This document shows positions 9,978-21,110 of a DNA stretch of 64,000 bases, piece by piece (within the stretch, counting starts at the first letter, position 1; each line of letters begins with the position of its first letter). Under the pieces are notes generated by a model. The model did no database searches, was not told where the DNA came from, and was given only the letters and a program-made list of their open reading frames with translations. The DNA is from Heterostelium multicystogenum (taxonomy: Eukaryota > Evosea > Eumycetozoa > Acytosteliales > Acytosteliaceae), in the NCBI GenBank assembly GCA_003667245.1, contig RCNN01000012.1, forward strand, positions 101,594-165,593, read 5' to 3'. The translations under genes and the position numbers were made by a program.

Positions 9978-12968
9978 ATGAAGGCAAATAACATATTTCA
10001 AACTTTCAAGGTGGAAGTCATGAATGGTATGCACGAGTTGCCACTTGGTTTCAGAACCATGTTGGCCGAAGGTGTACCAAGCACTCACCCACCCAGACCA
10101 ACGTGGAAAGATCGCCACTATAATACTCACCAATCGATCGTTATGCACGTGAGTTTGCTCGTGAGTACCCTGAGATCGGCTACCTCGAAGAGAGACGATC
10201 CCGAGGAAGGTGAGTCTTTGTCACCCACCGACGACCTCACCCTCTCGAAGCGTGCTCAACGTCGTCAAGCTCGTGACAACAAGGACTACTACAGTGCTGT
10301 CAACGAGGACGACGACCTCGACCCAGAGGAATACGAGCTCGAGCTCAGCCAAGACTCCTTCAACTTGCCAACTTTAAGATTGCCGCAATGAAGAAGGGTC
10401 TCTCTGAGGAGCAGGCTCACCACCAAGCAATTCGTGACATCTTCAACACTTTGGAACAGCGTGAGATTGAACTCAACTTGATTCGTCAACAGGCAAATGC
10501 CATCGGCATTCCATCGTTCGACCCACAACAGCATCTCTCATACTTGACATCACTCTACAAGACTGTCAACAACAGACGTGAGGAATTCGTATACATGATG
10601 CACAGTAAGTTGATCAACTATTTGCTATTAGCTAAAAGTGCATGCAGAAGTGCATCCAGACTCGAGACGATATACTTATTGATTGTTATAACAACTTTTA
10701 AAGAGATGAATTGAAGAATCATTGAGATTAAAGAAATATTATGGTGAAACAGCTCCAGTTACATTTGAACAGGTGTTCCCATTTCTCACCAGAGGAATAC
10801 GATCTCTTCATTGCTGAACATCCAGAATACAAAGAGTTGTTGGCACAACCCATCAAATCATTCAAAGGCAGCAGCAGGTCAAGACCTCAAGGAAAGTCAA
10901 ATTGAAAAGGCAAAGAAAGAAAAGAAGGAATTTTTGGCTACTTTGGATGCCGCTGCTAAAGCAAAAGCAATCAAAGATAAGGCCCTTGATGAAGAGATTT
11001 CATTTGCCGATCTCTCCACTGAGGAAAAGAACAAGTTCTTGCTTGAGCAAGGTATTTTGCTTCCAAAGGACGGTGTCGAGTTCCAAGAGGATTGAGCTCG
11101 ATGCTGCTCTCGAATCGACTGCCGAGTGTTTGAAGCGTGTCGAGGCCTATCGTACACTTTTGTCGCGTATGGAAGAGGAAGAGGTCGATGCCCTCAGCGC
11201 ACAGGCCGGTTACGACTTGATGGAGGAGCTCGAATCGATGTCGATCGAGTTGCAAGTCGAGCTTGAAAAGAAATTGCAGATCAACAAGTCATCGAAGAAG
11301 ACGAGTTCGATCCAACCAACGAATATGGATTCTCGCTCTCCGAATACGAGTTGAACCCCCAGGAAGACGTTCTTGGTCAAACAAATCCGTGCCTTTGCCG
11401 TTGAGAACAAAATCGACAACGTCATGGATTCGGAAATGCCACCTGACGATTTTATGGGATTCGAAATCATTAAGGAGGACGAAGACGAGGCAGACCAAAG
11501 CCAATTCTCCAAGGAAGTCGACTCTTTCAATGAGAAGTTGGCCGAGATGGAGAATGAGAAGTGGATCAAGCTTGACAAGAATGAATTCATCCAAAAGGTC
11601 TTCAAGGACAACCGTTCTCCATTTGCTGATCTCGCTGTCACCGAGGAGGGAACCATTGTAAAGCTCACCAAAGAAGAGCCACGTGATTTGTTTAAGAATA
11701 ACTATATGGATAATCTCTGGAAGGATGCCACCAACATCGAGTACCCCGTTGTATGCTCACGTGAAGCCATCAACCAACTCTATGATCAAAGAAGATTTCA
11801 CCAGAGTTGGCCAAGTACTTCAACATTGAGGCTACCGCAGCCGCTGAGGAGGCACCAACACCCATTCCCAAGCTCCAGCAATACTACGAGTCTGATCTCG
11901 CCAACTTGGACACCTTTAACCAATTGAACAGATTCCAAGAGGTCCCACCCAACACCTACAAGGCTGTCCTCAACTTGAACAAGTTCAACGAAGCCTACGA
12001 AAAGACACTCGACCAAACCATCAACTCACTATACACCAACCCAGAGACTGCCAACAACTATATCAAATCATCTTCAGAAGTCGACCAAGTAGGAGAACAA
12101 GAACAAGCAGCAGAAGAGGGACAACAAAATGCAAACAATGTAAAAACAATCAACTGCCACCCAACCATCTAAAGAAAGCGCTGAGACACGTAACTTGTTG
12201 TTGATGCTCAAGTCCTCGAATGAATTAGACAGCACCACAAAGAAGATCAACCAAATCAAACAAGCTATTCACATTCCAAGAGGGTGAACAAATCGAGAAG
12301 TTGTTGGCCGAAAAGAATCAGTTGTTTGGCAACAAGGATTTGACCGTCGAGGACTACCTCAAGATGGACGACGCCACATTCGACCGTATCACCAACAGAA
12401 TCAACCAGATCGACAGCGAAATCAAGAAGCTTCAGGCCATCGCCACTTTGAAGGACAACTTGGTCACTCGTTTACTCTGAGCGTTATCGTCAACAAAAAG
12501 GTTGCTGCCATCGCTAAGATCCGTCAATTGCAACGTCGTCAAGTTGAGATTGAGAAGCGTTTGAACAGAATCGAGCACGCCACACCAGAGCTTGAGAGAT
12601 TGATTCTCCAGCAAAAAGTAGAGAGTCCAGTCGACCGTGCTGCCGAGGCATTGTTCGAGGGTGTTGCATCCGTTGACGCTCAGCGTACACGTGCTGCCAT
12701 CATCGAGGAGCACACCCTTCCAATCTCTAAGCAACTGATCCAATCAGTCTGGCCAACCGTAGATATGGAAACCAAGAAACGTATTTTATCTCAGTTTAAA
12801 CAACAAAAACTACAACAGCAACAAAAACAACAACAACAACAGTCCAAACAGCAACCAGAACCAGTAGAAGAATTCTATTTGAAACAAATCAACACCACCG
12901 CCGACGCCTCCAACAACAACAACAACAGCACCTCAGGTGATCAATTTGATCCTAAAAAACTACAGTAA
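9978..12968 (+). CDS. Large acidic coiled-coil protein, unrecognised
   Basis: A protein of about 960 residues once frameshifts are bridged. The start has a compact region with Pro and aromatic residues (NIFQTFKVEVMNGMHELP, HPPRPTWKDRHYN, then REFAREYPEIGYLEERRS in the shifted frame). An Asp/Glu-rich segment follows, then an intron at about 10605-10705, then long stretches of charged helix (KKEKKEFLATLDAAAKAKA, MEEEEVDALSAQAGYDLM). The C-terminus has a coiled coil (RQLQRRQVEIEKRLNRIEHA), a Gln run and an Asn run before the stop at 12968. At least six frameshifts interrupt it (for example near 10150, 10200, 11095, 11280, 11795 and 12285). I do not recognise a domain. The aromatic N-terminus made me consider a mitochondrial ribosomal or similar protein, but nothing is decisive. 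Confidence 0.7.
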
Positions 12969-13177
12969 CTTAAAAAGATTTATTTACTAAACAATAATAA
13001 TAACTTATAATAATATAATATACCCATTTTAAAAGAAAAAACAACATTTAAATAGATAGATACATATATAATGAAATAAACAATAAAATAGTTTATTGAC
13101 TTTAATTATTTTGTTTACAATATATATATGTGTATGTATATTAAATGTAATGTTCATTCATACATGTATCACTATTA

Positions 13178-14882
13178 TTATATAATCATTCCATTGTCGA
13201 TGGAAGTTGTCACTGTTGTTGTTGATGAAATATCCATTGGATCTATTTTTTTAAGATAGACCAACAACTTCTCGCCAAATATTTCGAATAGATCTGGATA
13301 TATCTTTTGGATATTGGCCATGACTGAGTCATAGTCGAATGAAACAGGTGACTTTTGCTTCTCCAAATCCAATACTGTCAGTATATTCTCGCCCTCTGTC
13401 AACCATGATAAATAATTACCAACTGCTACCTAATAATTGTTGTAAAAGTTAGGATTATTAACATCAGTGACGTGATGATTCATTCGATAGTCTATAACTT
13501 ACTGTTAGTGCATTGAATATTTTGGTTGCTTCATATTGTTTGTCCGGGTTGCTGTGGTTGTTTAGCTCGGGTTCGAGGAGTTTGTAGTATTTGGGAATGT
13601 ATGGGAGGAGTAAAGTGTGTACAGTGTTACGACCCAATGCGGAGAGTCCTACAATTGCTCCATAGTGGGTTGTAAGCGGCTTGGTTGTGTCGTGGAGTGT
13701 TTGAGTAAGTGTTCTGGTGATACGAGATTGTAGTGTTGGGTAAGCTTGTCCGAACTTCTTGCAGATCATGGCAAGCAGTTTCGATACAAAGTCTCTGAGT
13801 CTCCAATGGTTGTCGGTTGGTTGCTGACACAGCTTACGACCCACCAAGCAAGTAACGATGGGTGGCATCATCTGATGTAAATAAAGCTCTGCACGTAGGT
13901 GTTCTGACTCTAATATTGCTTTGCACATCCTCATCAATCGCATCAGTAGTGGTAGATCTGTGAGATTCTGTGTGACCTGTAGTGATATAAAGTTTGTAAA
14001 ATATGGCAGAAGTTGATGTAGAGACGAGTCTGTCTTCAGGCTGACCAATACAGCATCGAATAGCTCGCGATTGTCTGATTTGACAGAGGTGATAATCTTC
14101 TCGTAGAACATCTGTATTTCTTTGGAGAGCACATGCTTGACAGTTGGCTTCACCATTGCACTTGGAATGCCTTCGATCGATGTTGAAACTGAGGTGACAA
14201 CACCAGCAGAGGTGGCACCTCCAGAAACGACCGCTGCTTCGTTTGGCTGACTACCTACACCGGAGCCAGTGGCTGACTGCGAAGGGTCGAGTTTGATCTT
14301 CTTGTTGTTGAATGGGTCCAACAATGATTGTGGAGGTGGATTCTGTGGGATAAGTGGCTGGACACCTTCGAGTGCCAACCAATGTGCAGCCAATGATGGT
14401 TCACGTGGGCATTTGGGTAGAGGTTGCGAAATTATATCTTGAAACATCAGTTCTTTATCATGTACAAAGTAGATTGCCTGTGAAGGGCTGAGCACCTTTG
14501 AGAATTTATATGGTTCACTAGCGCCATATCCATACAATACTTCAATGTTTTCTTAGCTTCAAAGCATTATTGATATCGTCTTGTTGTCAAATACTCTCTT
14601 TTTTGCATGTTTCATAAATTTGATTGATTCCTTTAAGTTGATGATTAGATCAAGTAGACAATAGTCATATACATTAAGTAAAGAATGTTAGCAATAACTA
14701 TGAATCACAATATTGTGTTTTGAATATATATATGTAAATATCAATTGATACATACCTGTGCAATTTCTCTGATTCTATATTCTACATCTGATGCAAGTTG
14801 AGTTGCTATCTCATCGTTTAAATTAGCTATACCGACACATTCTGCAATGACCTTAATTGTTTCTTTAGGTAATTACACTCAT
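13178..14882 (-). CDS. taf6: TFIID subunit TAF6
   Basis: TAF6 is a histone-fold subunit of TFIID and related complexes that pairs with TAF9 at RNA polymerase II promoters. Exon 1 (14882-14756) begins MSVI-PKETIKVIAECVG and holds most of the histone fold (EIATQLASDVEYRIREIAQ). Exon 2 (14630-13504) completes it (ESIKFMKHAKK, then NALKL and NIEVLYGYGASEPYKF) and then carries a Pro/Ser/Gly linker and the conserved HEAT-like C-terminal domain (MRMCKAILESEHLRAELYLH, HWRLRDFVSKLLA, HYGAIVGLSALG). Exon 3 (13429-13178) ends at GMII. Splices are GTATGT and GTAAGT to AG, and the exon 2-3 joint reads FNALT-VAVGNYLSW. Frameshifts occur just after the start (about 14872) and near 14570. Confidence 0.93.
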
Positions 14883-15295
14883 CTCATCAATCAATCAATA
14901 ATCAATCAACTAATGTATTGTCTTTCTTATCTAATCTATATATATATTATATGTAATAAGTTTGATTATTGACTAAAGAACTCCCACTTCATTGAAACTG
15001 ATAATCATGTTTACTTGTAAAAAAATTCAAAAATTTAAATTTAAATTTCCAATTAATTTAGTCGTTACTATTATCACACAACAGCCTTAGCTTCAATGCA
15101 TTGAAATGTCAAATTGAACTTGTAAGCATTTAATTTTAAATGTTTATTTGATATGATTACCATATTTGGACACTATGTCATTTGACTGCAGATTTCAAAT
15201 TTGTTTTGATTTGGTGCTAATTTGTGAACCAAATTGGACATGTCCTTAAAAAAAACACGACATGTTTCATTTTCGCCCAAGATAAGCAAGCATTC
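14883..15295. promoter_or_regulatory. Divergent promoter region, TAF6 and kinase genes
   Basis: About 410 AT-rich bases between two divergent starts. In the frame of the kinase gene the sequence stays open back to about 15224 but has no ATG, so the coding start is placed at 15296. Nothing else is seen. Confidence 0.4.
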
Positions 15296-16306
15296 ATGAA
15301 TCAAAATAAAAGATTTGATATATTAGTTAGTACTTTTAGTAAATACTTTGGACCTAGTGCCCTGGCAAAGCTGAATACAGGATGTGCGAGGCCAACTGTG
15401 TTGATTGCAGGCAACCAGCTGACTGGCAAATCTACCATGGCTAAGAAGTTAGCAAACTACTATGTAGGTGGCGAGTTCTACTCGTAGGAATGATGTTTAG
15501 AGAGTTGGCTGCATCGCTCAACTTGAGCGTGTCCGAGCAGTCGCGACCTATTGCTCGAGCTGGAACTCGCGGAGCAGCAAAACACTCCCCCCAACAAGAA
15601 CAATCCGCTCTACGGCAAGAAAAGTAGACGTTGAAATCGATTACAAAACACTGGAGATCATTCAGAAGCCAACATCACAGAGCAACAGCAAACTACTTTG
15701 TCATCGAGGGCCGACAGCCGGCATTACTTGGGACCTACCTGAAAGGAGAGTCTTCAGCGCGAGAACCTCATTAGAATATACGTAGATTGCAGCGTGCGCG
15801 AGAAATCAATTCGATTTCTCGAGCGTGAGATAGGCAAGCACGCAGCCATCGTCGCCGACCAATCACTTCCCAACGACGCCAGCCTCAATGATCTCTCAAG
15901 CGTGACCGAGTACATCTCGAAGCTGGATCTTCCAAACATCAAAGACATCGTATCGAAATTTAAAAGACAATCAAAACAGAGATCTAAACGACAGAAAACA
16001 GATATATGTACGTATTATATTATATCGTGCTGTACAAAAACTCCTCAGCGGTTCATTTAGGACCTCTAAATTCCCAAAATGGGGCACACTTTTCTGACTG
16101 AGTAAATTCGTGAATTTTTTACTAATCAATCCACTTGACTTTACATCAGTAACCAATATGGATTAGATTACGAAGACAAGTCTTATTATGATTTTGTAGT
16201 GGATACATCCAATGCTACGTCCGATGTAAATTTACGAAAAGTTACAGACTACATCGATTCTTTATCTAATTTCAATTTTGAAAAGAAGCAACAGTCCGCT
16301 TCATAA
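15296..16306 (+). CDS. Cytidylate kinase-like P-loop kinase
   Basis: The protein begins MNQNKRFDILVS and has a Walker A motif GNQLTGKS at residues 39-46, then YVGGEFYSTGMMFRELA in two frames, the NMP-binding-like segment. Further on, IRIYVDCSVREKSIRFLERE and, after an intron at about 16008-16150, the characteristic NQYGLDYEDKSYYDFVVDT. The R-x-Y-G-[IL]-D-Y-x-D-x-x-YD-[FL]-V-[IV]-[ND]-T type ending and the tyrosine/serine-GxxFRE motif match the archaeal-type cytidylate kinase-like family rather than ordinary eukaryotic UMP/CMP kinase. The expected reaction is ATP-dependent phosphorylation of CMP or dCMP. Three or four frameshifts occur (about 15485, 15560, 15690, 15765). The stop is at 16304-16306. 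Confidence 0.72.
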
Positions 16307-16672
16307 TAAACATGCTGTATGGTAAAAAAAAACAATAAAAATTAAAAACCGAAATGATGCTTTGTCGCACTGACTGATCAAAATTATGCACATCAGGTTC
16401 AGGTGCCTGAAAACTGGAAATTTCATCACATTTTTTTATTTTATTGAAAATCACATTTTTTTTTGATTTTGATTTTTTATTTTGTTTATTTTTTTGGTGT
16501 GCTCATCCCAATCAATCACCCTAACAGACTTATTAATCAAATCAAATCATTAGTTCAAATATATCTATCTTTTTTTTTTTAATATTAAATTTTAATACAA
16601 TTAAGTTAAGTCAAAGTCCGATTACTACTACTTAATAATATTATTATTATAAAACAAAGGATATATAAGAAG
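16307..16672. other. AT-rich intergenic gap
   Basis: Long T and A runs (16320-16340, 16430-16500, 16568-16580) and no ORF. It should contain the promoter of the carboxylase gene that starts at 16673. Confidence 0.4.
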
Positions 16673-18636
16673 ATGTTGGGTAGAAGAATATTATCAACTT
16701 CATCATCGGTGATGAAGAACCGTTTGGTCTCACCAATCAGCTCCACTCCAATCAGATCATTGCTCAACAACCAAAAGTCAATCAGATCATTCTCAACTGC
16801 TACTACACCATCATCAACTCCAGCACCATCCATCATCGATTACAGTGCTCAAATTGAAGTAGGTATCGGACCAAACGATCTACTGTCTATCATTCATCCA
16901 TAGGTCGATCAGTCAGCATCAGTTTCATGTCATCAACCGACCGACCGACAGACTGACCGACTGGCAGATCGATTGATGAAGATCAAGAATCAACTCCAAT
17001 GCATAGATATGATATGATAAGATAAGATATTAATAAAAATTTAATGAAACAGCGTGTTTATGGTAGAATTCAAGAGGAAACTGACAAGGCATATGAAGGT
17101 GGAGGTCAAAAGAGAAACGATGCCCAACACGCCAAGGGAAAGTTGTTGGCTCGTGAGAGAATCGATTTGCTTTTGGATTCCAGAGTCATTCCGTGAGTAT
17201 GATATGTTGGTAAACTCATCGTTGCACTGACTTCAACGTTGAGAAGTTGCCAGGTGACGGTGTCATCACTGGTCACGGTACTATCAATGGAAAGTTGGTC
17301 TTTGTATTCTCACAGGATTTCACTGTCAACGGTGGTTCCCTCTCAGAGGCCCACGCTGAGAAGATCTGCAAGATCATGGACAAGGCCATGTTGGTCGGAG
17401 CCCCAGTCATCGGTCTCAACGACTCTGGAGGAGCTCGTATCCAAGAAGGTATTGCCTCCTTGGCCGGTTACGCCGAAGTCTTCCAACGTAACGTCATGGC
17501 CTCTGGTGTTATCCCACAGATTTCAGTCATTATGGGTCCATGCGCTGGTGGTGCTGTATACTCTCCAGCCATCACAGATTTCACATTCATGGTCAAGGAC
17601 ACCTCATACCTCTTTGTCACTGGTCCAGACGTAGTCAAGTCCGTCACCAAACAAGAAATCACCCAAGAAGAACTCGGTGGAGCCAAGACTCACACCACCA
17701 AATCCGGTGTTGCTCATCTCGCTTTTGAAAACGATATCGATGCTCTCAAGAAGTAATTATCACCCACAGCACACATCTCATCACATTCATCATTGAATCT
17801 GACAACTATATTATAATCATTTTAGGGTTAGAGAATTTATTACTTTGTTGCCAAGTTCAAACGCTAGTGCTCCAGCACTTGCTGAATCATTCGATGAACC
17901 AACTCGTGAAGACCCAGTTTTGGATAACATCGTTCCAGAGGATCCAAACAAACCATACGATATGCAAGAGGTAATTGAGAGAATCGTCGACGACGGTAAC
18001 TTCTTTGAGATTCAACCAACCTACGCCAAGAATATTATTGTTGGTTCGCTCGTATGGAGGGTCGTACCGTTGGTATCGTTGCCAACCAGCCAAAGGAATT
18101 GGCCGGTTGTTTGGACATTGATGCCTCCGTCAAGGCCGCTCGTTTCGTTCGTTTCTGCGATTGCTTCAACATCCCATTGATCACATTTGTTGATGTTCCA
18201 GGTTTCCTTCCAGGTACCTCACAAGAACACAACGGTATCATCCGTCATGGTGCCAAGTTGCTCTACGCCTACGCCGAGGCCACCGTTCCAAAGATTGCCA
18301 TCATCACCCGTAAGGCTTATGGTGGTGGCCTACGACGTTATGTCATCCAAGCACTTGCGTGGTGACATCAACTACTCATGGCCAACCGGTCAAGTTGCCG
18401 TTATGGGTTCCAAGGGTGCCGTAGAAATCATTTTCCGTGGTAAGGGTGACATTGCCGAACAAGAAAAGATCTACAACGACAAATTCGCCAACCCACTCCC
18501 AGCTGCTCGTCGTGGTTTCATCGACGGTATCATCATCCCACGTGAGACTCGTAAATTGATTTGTGAGGATTTGGAGATGTTGAAGGATAAGAAATTATCA
18601 AATCCAACCAAGAAACATGGTAACATTCCATTGTAA
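16673..18636 (+). CDS. pccB: Propionyl-CoA carboxylase beta chain, mitochondrial
   Basis: This is the carboxyltransferase subunit that moves CO2 from biotin on the alpha chain to propionyl-CoA, in valine/isoleucine/odd-chain catabolism. Exon 1 (16673-16858) encodes a Ser/Arg-rich mitochondrial presequence ([18 protein letters not shown]). After an intron (16859-17052) come [68 protein letters not shown] and [17 protein letters not shown] second intron (17753-17825) splits [14 protein letters not shown]. The C-terminal half has [33 protein letters not shown] and [12 protein letters not shown]. Frameshifts at about 17180-17225, at 18044-18046 (TT where TTT is expected, giving GFARMEGR) and at 18327-18330 (extra G, giving GGAYDVM) look like homopolymer errors. 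Confidence 0.95.
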
Positions 18637-18770
18637 GAAATAAAAATAATATTATTAATATAAACATTTAAAACAAATCAATGGGTTTTCCCGCTTAGTC
18701 AAAAGGAGTTCTCTTATTCTGATCCCATGTTCACCACAAAAGTAGACCTTCATGACATTAGGAAAAGATA

Positions 18771-19175
18771 AATTTGCATGCGGGTTAAATTGTTTAAAAG
18801 AGACAGATCTTGAAGTTTTTCTTTGACGTATTAGAAGTGATTTAATTGCTGTAAGAAGATCTTGAAAGAATGAATATATTTTACTATTCAAAAGTTATGA
18901 TAAAGTTTACCAAAATTATAATTATGGTTTTTCTTTTTTGTTTCCATTTTTGAAACAACCAAATTAATACTTCCAAAAAATTATTTTTATTTATTATGAA
19001 AAAACCATAAAATCAAATTTGTAAATTCAATCAATGCTTTTGTAAGATGAATTTATTTATTATTACAAGATCCCCTTACAGCAATTTAAAACACTTCTAA
19101 TTGTCAAAGAAACCTTCGGGATCTGTCTCATTCTTTAAAACTTTTCAATTTCGCATGCATTATTAATTTATTACT
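18771..19175. repeat. Imperfect inverted repeat element
   Basis: The left arm (about 18771-18865, plus strand) and the right arm (about 19070-19175, minus strand) share GCATGCG, GAGACAGATC, TTTCTTTGAC, ATTAGAAGTG and AATTGCTGTAAG in the same order. A weaker inner match (ATGGTTTTTC at 18925 and its complement near 19003) continues toward a centre near 18965. A third diverged copy of one arm is at 915-985. The arrangement fits a palindromic transposable-element remnant or two solo terminal repeats in inverted order. No transposase is present. Confidence 0.65.
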
Positions 19176-19219
19176 TAAATTATTTCTATCATCAGATATC
19201 TAATATATCACTATATTTC

Positions 19220-19298
19220 GGACAATCACGACTGTCCCTTTGTGTCGTGATATATATATATATATATAAATAGAACACTGTGAGGTTCTGACCCTCAC
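19220..19298 (+). other. Two adjacent pseudoknot-compatible hairpins
   Basis: At 19220-19251, GGACA pairs with TGTCC and the eight-base loop between them (ATCACGAC) is fully complementary to GTCGTGAT at 19244-19251. At 19272-19298, AGAAC pairs with GTTCT and GTGAGG inside that hairpin pairs with CCTCAC at 19293-19298. A (TA)n run separates them. No gene overlaps. Whether this is RNA structure or the relic of a mobile-element end is unknown. Confidence 0.4.
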
Positions 19299-19641
19299 CA
19301 TTTATTAATTATTTAATAAATTATGATCATCTGGATGATTAAAAAAAAAAAAATAAACCTCAACCTTTATCAATTTAATAAAAAAATATCTTCTTTTTGA
19401 TTGATAGTTTAGGTCACCCAATGAATAAATCTTTATACATTATTTATGGTTCCATTAATGGAAATATTGAAATTATTGTTAGTCGTATAGACTAAATAAA
19501 GACATTGTTATATTTATAGAGAGTATTTCCTTCATTTAATTTATCTTTGAATATAAATTTAAGAGCTTAATTAATTTTACATATTCTCTAAATTACAAGG
19601 AGAAAATTAATGTAATTTATTAAATGGAATAGAAAAAACTC

Positions 19642-19969
19642 TCATTGTTTGGTATAAGAATGAAATGTCTTTAAAAATCCATCAAGACCACCGAAACCAC
19701 ATCCACCGAAAGATCCAATATTGACATCACCAAAAATAATGGTTGTATTTCTTCTTCTTCTTCCAAAGCAACAACATGAAACAGAATTTTCAGATTCCAA
19801 AGTGTTCATATTTGATGAAGTTCCAATGTTGGTGATTGATGATGAGTCTACTCCATGAGAACCAGAGAATGAGTCTCCCATTAATGAAATTGATTCTATT
19901 GAATTTAATATGATTAATAAATGAAATCAAAATTTACCAAAGTAAAATATACATACTGAATAGTGTCAT
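19642..19969 (-). CDS. HssA/2C-like small protein, copy 1
   Basis: Exon 1 is 13 bases (19969-19957, MTLF) followed by a GTATGT intron; exon 2 runs from 19895 to 19642. The protein begins MTLFKSISLMGDSFSGSHG, is Ser/Asn-rich, then has a Cys/Arg patch (SVSCCCFGRRRRNTT) and a short Gly-rich stretch (GSFGGCGFGG). The tiny first exon ending in MTLF, the SIS start and the small size match the dictyostelid HssA/B (2C) family, abundant small proteins of unknown function expressed in development. The long Gly-rich tail typical of many members is reduced here. It is transcribed away from a second copy at 20390. Confidence 0.75.
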
Positions 19970-20389
19970 TTAAGTATTTAGATTATTTTTATGATTATAA
20001 TAATATCTATTGATGAATGTAAAACATAATTATAAAATCCAATATTTATAGTTTATATTTCTTTCATTAATCCTATTTTTATTGAATTGTCATATTTTTA
20101 TTATGTTTAATATTTTGATCCATTAAATTTTTATAGTAAACATATGACCTTTTATCTTTGAATATTTAACTACTTTCTATCATTTATCAAATCAATATCC
20201 AATATTAATAGTATTTAAATGGATTATAAATCAAAATAGTAAAAAAATAAAAATATGTCATTTACAAAACAAATGACAATCTAAACTAAATATTGTATTA
20301 CTTTAGAGTATAAATAAGAGAATAAAGTTATTTGTACATTCATCAAATTGAATTCAAAAAAATACTTTAAAAACAAATAATTAATACAA
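19970..20389. promoter_or_regulatory. Shared region between two HssA-like genes
   Basis: About 420 very AT-rich bases lie between two head-to-head starts of paralogous genes. Both ends carry A-rich tracts before ATG. No ORF is seen. A shared bidirectional promoter is the simple reading. Confidence 0.5.
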
Positions 20390-20679
20390 ATGACTCTTTT
20401 CAGTATGTATTTGTTATTTTTTAAAATCAAATTATATGATTTATTTATTAATATTAACATATATTAGAATCAATTTCATTAATGGGAGACTCATTCTCTG
20501 GTTCTCATGGAGTAGACTCATCATCAATCACCAACATTGGAACTTCATCAAATATGAAACACTTTGGAATCTGAAAATTCTGTTCATGTTGCTGCTTTGG
20601 AAGAAGAAGAAATACAACTATTATTTTTGGTGATGTCAATGTCGGATCTTTTGGTGGATGTGGTTTTGGTGAATTTTAG
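20390..20679 (+). CDS. HssA/2C-like small protein, copy 2
   Basis: The structure repeats that of copy 1: exon 1 is 20390-20402 (MTLF), the intron is 20403-20467, and exon 2 begins AATCAATTTCATTAATGGGA at 20468. Sequence of exon 2 is nearly identical to copy 1 through GSHGVDSSSITNIGTSSNM. One base is shifted in the AACACTTTGG stretch near 20557, after which the family frame (SVxCCCFGRRRRNTT in copy 1) continues. It ends early, at GFGEF and TAG (20677-20679), because of a small deletion compared with copy 1. It may be functional or decaying. Confidence 0.65.
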
Positions 20680-21110
20680 AAGAATTTTCATTTTTTTATC
20701 AAGAATGAATTTAACTATTCCTATAAAAATAAAATATATTGGTTCCATATTTTAAGTTTGACTTCAAATTATCTTAGATTAGATTTCTTTTATAAAGTAG
20801 GGTAATTACAAATAATTGGAAGCAAAACAAAACATCTTCCCCTCTAAAAATTTATAAATTTCGACAAATTTCCCAAAAATTATCCTTTGGGTTTTTTTAA
20901 ATTTCTCAAATTTGATGAATTCATTTAAAAAACCATCTTGGAAAATGTCAAATAATTTGGAAAAAATCTCAAAATTCATTCCAATCAATATTTAGGATTC
21001 TCCTAACATGTCACTGAAAATGAAATTGATGATGTCTAAGATCACTATTTAAAGACTGATTGAGTGACATTTCTAAATCAAAACAAAATTAAAACAATCA
21101 TAATTAAACA
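20680..21110. other. AT-rich gap before lectin gene
   Basis: No supported gene. A 60-codon minus-strand frame at 20806-20988 is Phe/Lys-rich and looks like chance in AT-rich DNA. The last 60 bases contain A-rich tracts and should include the lectin promoter. Confidence 0.4.

Noticed and set aside
20806..20988. Minus-strand frame of 60 codons rich in Phe and Lys
   Set aside because: AT-driven composition, no family features, no splice context.
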